In this document: one piece after another, positions 4,543 to 5,136 of the stretch
How the letters are laid out: each line of letters starts with the position of its first letter
How positions within the stretch are numbered: position 1 is the stretch's first letter
From: Acidobacteria bacterium UBA823
GTDB taxonomy: Bacteria > Acidobacteriota > Vicinamibacteria > Vicinamibacterales > UBA823
Assembly: GCA_002296225.1 (NCBI GenBank)
Contig: DBHR01000003.1
Coordinates: 1,085-6,220, forward strand
Reading direction: 5' to 3'
Length of the DNA: 5,136 nt
The notes under the pieces: generated by a model
Told to the model about the DNA's origin: nothing
The model's database searches: none
Seen by the model: the letters and a program-made list of their open reading frames with translations, nothing else
Position numbers and translations under genes: made by a program

Positions 4543-5136
4543 ATGCGTGTGTGCATGGTCAGTCCGGTCGCGCCGCCGGTGCAGGCTGCGAACTCTCTGC
4601 TTCCAGAGTTGTTGATCCGCGAGCTCCAGGAACGCGGAGTCGAAGGTTCCTTCGTGTCCCATCCAACCGCCGGTCCGGTAGTGGCAGGCGAGACGTCGAT
4701 CACATTGGTCCCACGTCGTGGCCGCGGCCCGTTTCACCGTAGCCGCGCTGGAGCCATGCTGGCCGGCGTTCGAATCGTGATGGGACTACGTGAAGCACTG
4801 CGCGGTGCTGATCTCGTCCACCTCCACAGTAATGGGCTTCTTGTGGAGGTCGCGTCGCTGCTGGGGCGATGGCGTAAGGCTCCGGACATCGTTACGCTCT
4901 ATGGCACTGACATCTGGCACCATGACCCGGCGGTGCACCGAAGGTTCGCCGAGGTGGTCACAGGAGCCGCGCATCGCATCTTTTTCAGTCGCGCATTGCT
5001 GGTGCATGCACGCTCGCTCGGGCTGGCGGTCGACCCATCGACCGTCATCCACGCCCCGGTAGCGAAGGTTTTTCGCGCCGTGGCGGATGAGGAGCGCCAC
5101 CGGATTCGTAGTGAGCTTGGTGTTGGTCCTGGCCCG
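4543..5136 (+). CDS. GT4-type glycosyltransferase, N-terminal part (cut by right edge)
   Basis: The open frame runs 198 codons to the window end without a stop. It matches the N-terminal domain of GT-B fold glycosyltransferases that transfer a sugar from a nucleotide donor to a lipid-linked or growing glycan acceptor on the cytoplasmic side. Visible features are the first strand MRVCMVSPVAPP (1-12), an acceptor-side helix NSLLPELLIRELQERG (17-32), GADLVHLHSNG (88-98), DIVTLYGTDIW (115-125) matching the family's T-hG-D segment, IFFSRALLVHARSLG (146-160), and TVIHAPVAKVF (167-177) where relatives have a PNGVD-F type turn; the RSELGV that follows usually leads into the donor domain, which is outside the window. 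An in-frame TAG at 4528-4530 excludes a longer start, and AGAGG stands nine bases before the ATG. It is divergent from the flippase operon. The sugar and linkage are unknown. Confidence 0.9.
   Translation, partial: MRVCMVSPVAPPVQAANSLLPELLIRELQERGVEGSFVSHPTAGPVVAGETSITLVPRRGRGPFHRSRAGAMLAGVRIVMGLREALRGADLVHLHSNGLLVEVASLLGRWRKAPDIVTLYGTDIWHHDPAVHRRFAEVVTGAAHRIFFSRALLVHARSLGLAVDPSTVIHAPVAKVFRAVADEERHRIRSELGVGPGP

Noticed and set aside
4452..4742. Plus-strand 96-codon frame overlapping the glycosyltransferase start
   Set aside because: It is out of frame with the glycosyltransferase, whose motifs from MRVCMVSPV onward are clear and continue to the window end.

Overview
The window is from a moderately GC-rich bacterial chromosome. 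I see no rRNA, tRNA, transposase, integrase or CRISPR repeats. The organism cannot be named from these bases. Thiazole-phosphate synthesis genes beside envelope-polysaccharide genes, and a ThiS ending in a Phe-Val-Gly-Gly-Gly-type tail, suggest a free-living, probably soil-type bacterium; that is an inference only.

Layout. Positions 1-791 (minus strand) hold thiS and thiG, overlapping by 4 bases. thiG runs off the left edge. Both belong to the thiazole branch of thiamine synthesis. Positions 792-976 are a non-coding, relatively AT-rich spacer with a candidate thiS promoter and an imperfect hairpin. Positions 977-4363 (minus strand) are a compact three-gene run: a Wzx-like polysaccharide flippase, a class I SAM-dependent methyltransferase overlapping it by up to 14 bases, and a NodB-superfamily polysaccharide deacetylase starting 11 bases after the methyltransferase. 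From 4543 to the right edge (plus strand) is the first 198 codons of a GT4-type glycosyltransferase, transcribed divergently.

Together, the glycosyltransferase, methyltransferase and deacetylase would build and decorate a lipid-linked or exported glycan, and the flippase would move it across the inner membrane. This looks like the edge of an O-antigen, capsule or exopolysaccharide cluster, with the thiSG pair as a separate unit beside it.

The most unusual part is the divergent region 4364-4542. A perfect TATAAT lies 8 bases before the flippase ATG, where there is no Shine-Dalgarno, so the transcript may be leaderless. The same bases read as TATAGT on the other strand. The region also holds an uncharacterised 51-codon ORF (4373-4528, minus) whose Shine-Dalgarno is one half of a perfect AGAGGCCTCT palindrome; the other half serves the glycosyltransferase. 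A second notable point is that ThiS carries two residues (Ala-Arg) after its glycines, so it would need trimming before activation. I found nothing that amounts to a clearly new system.
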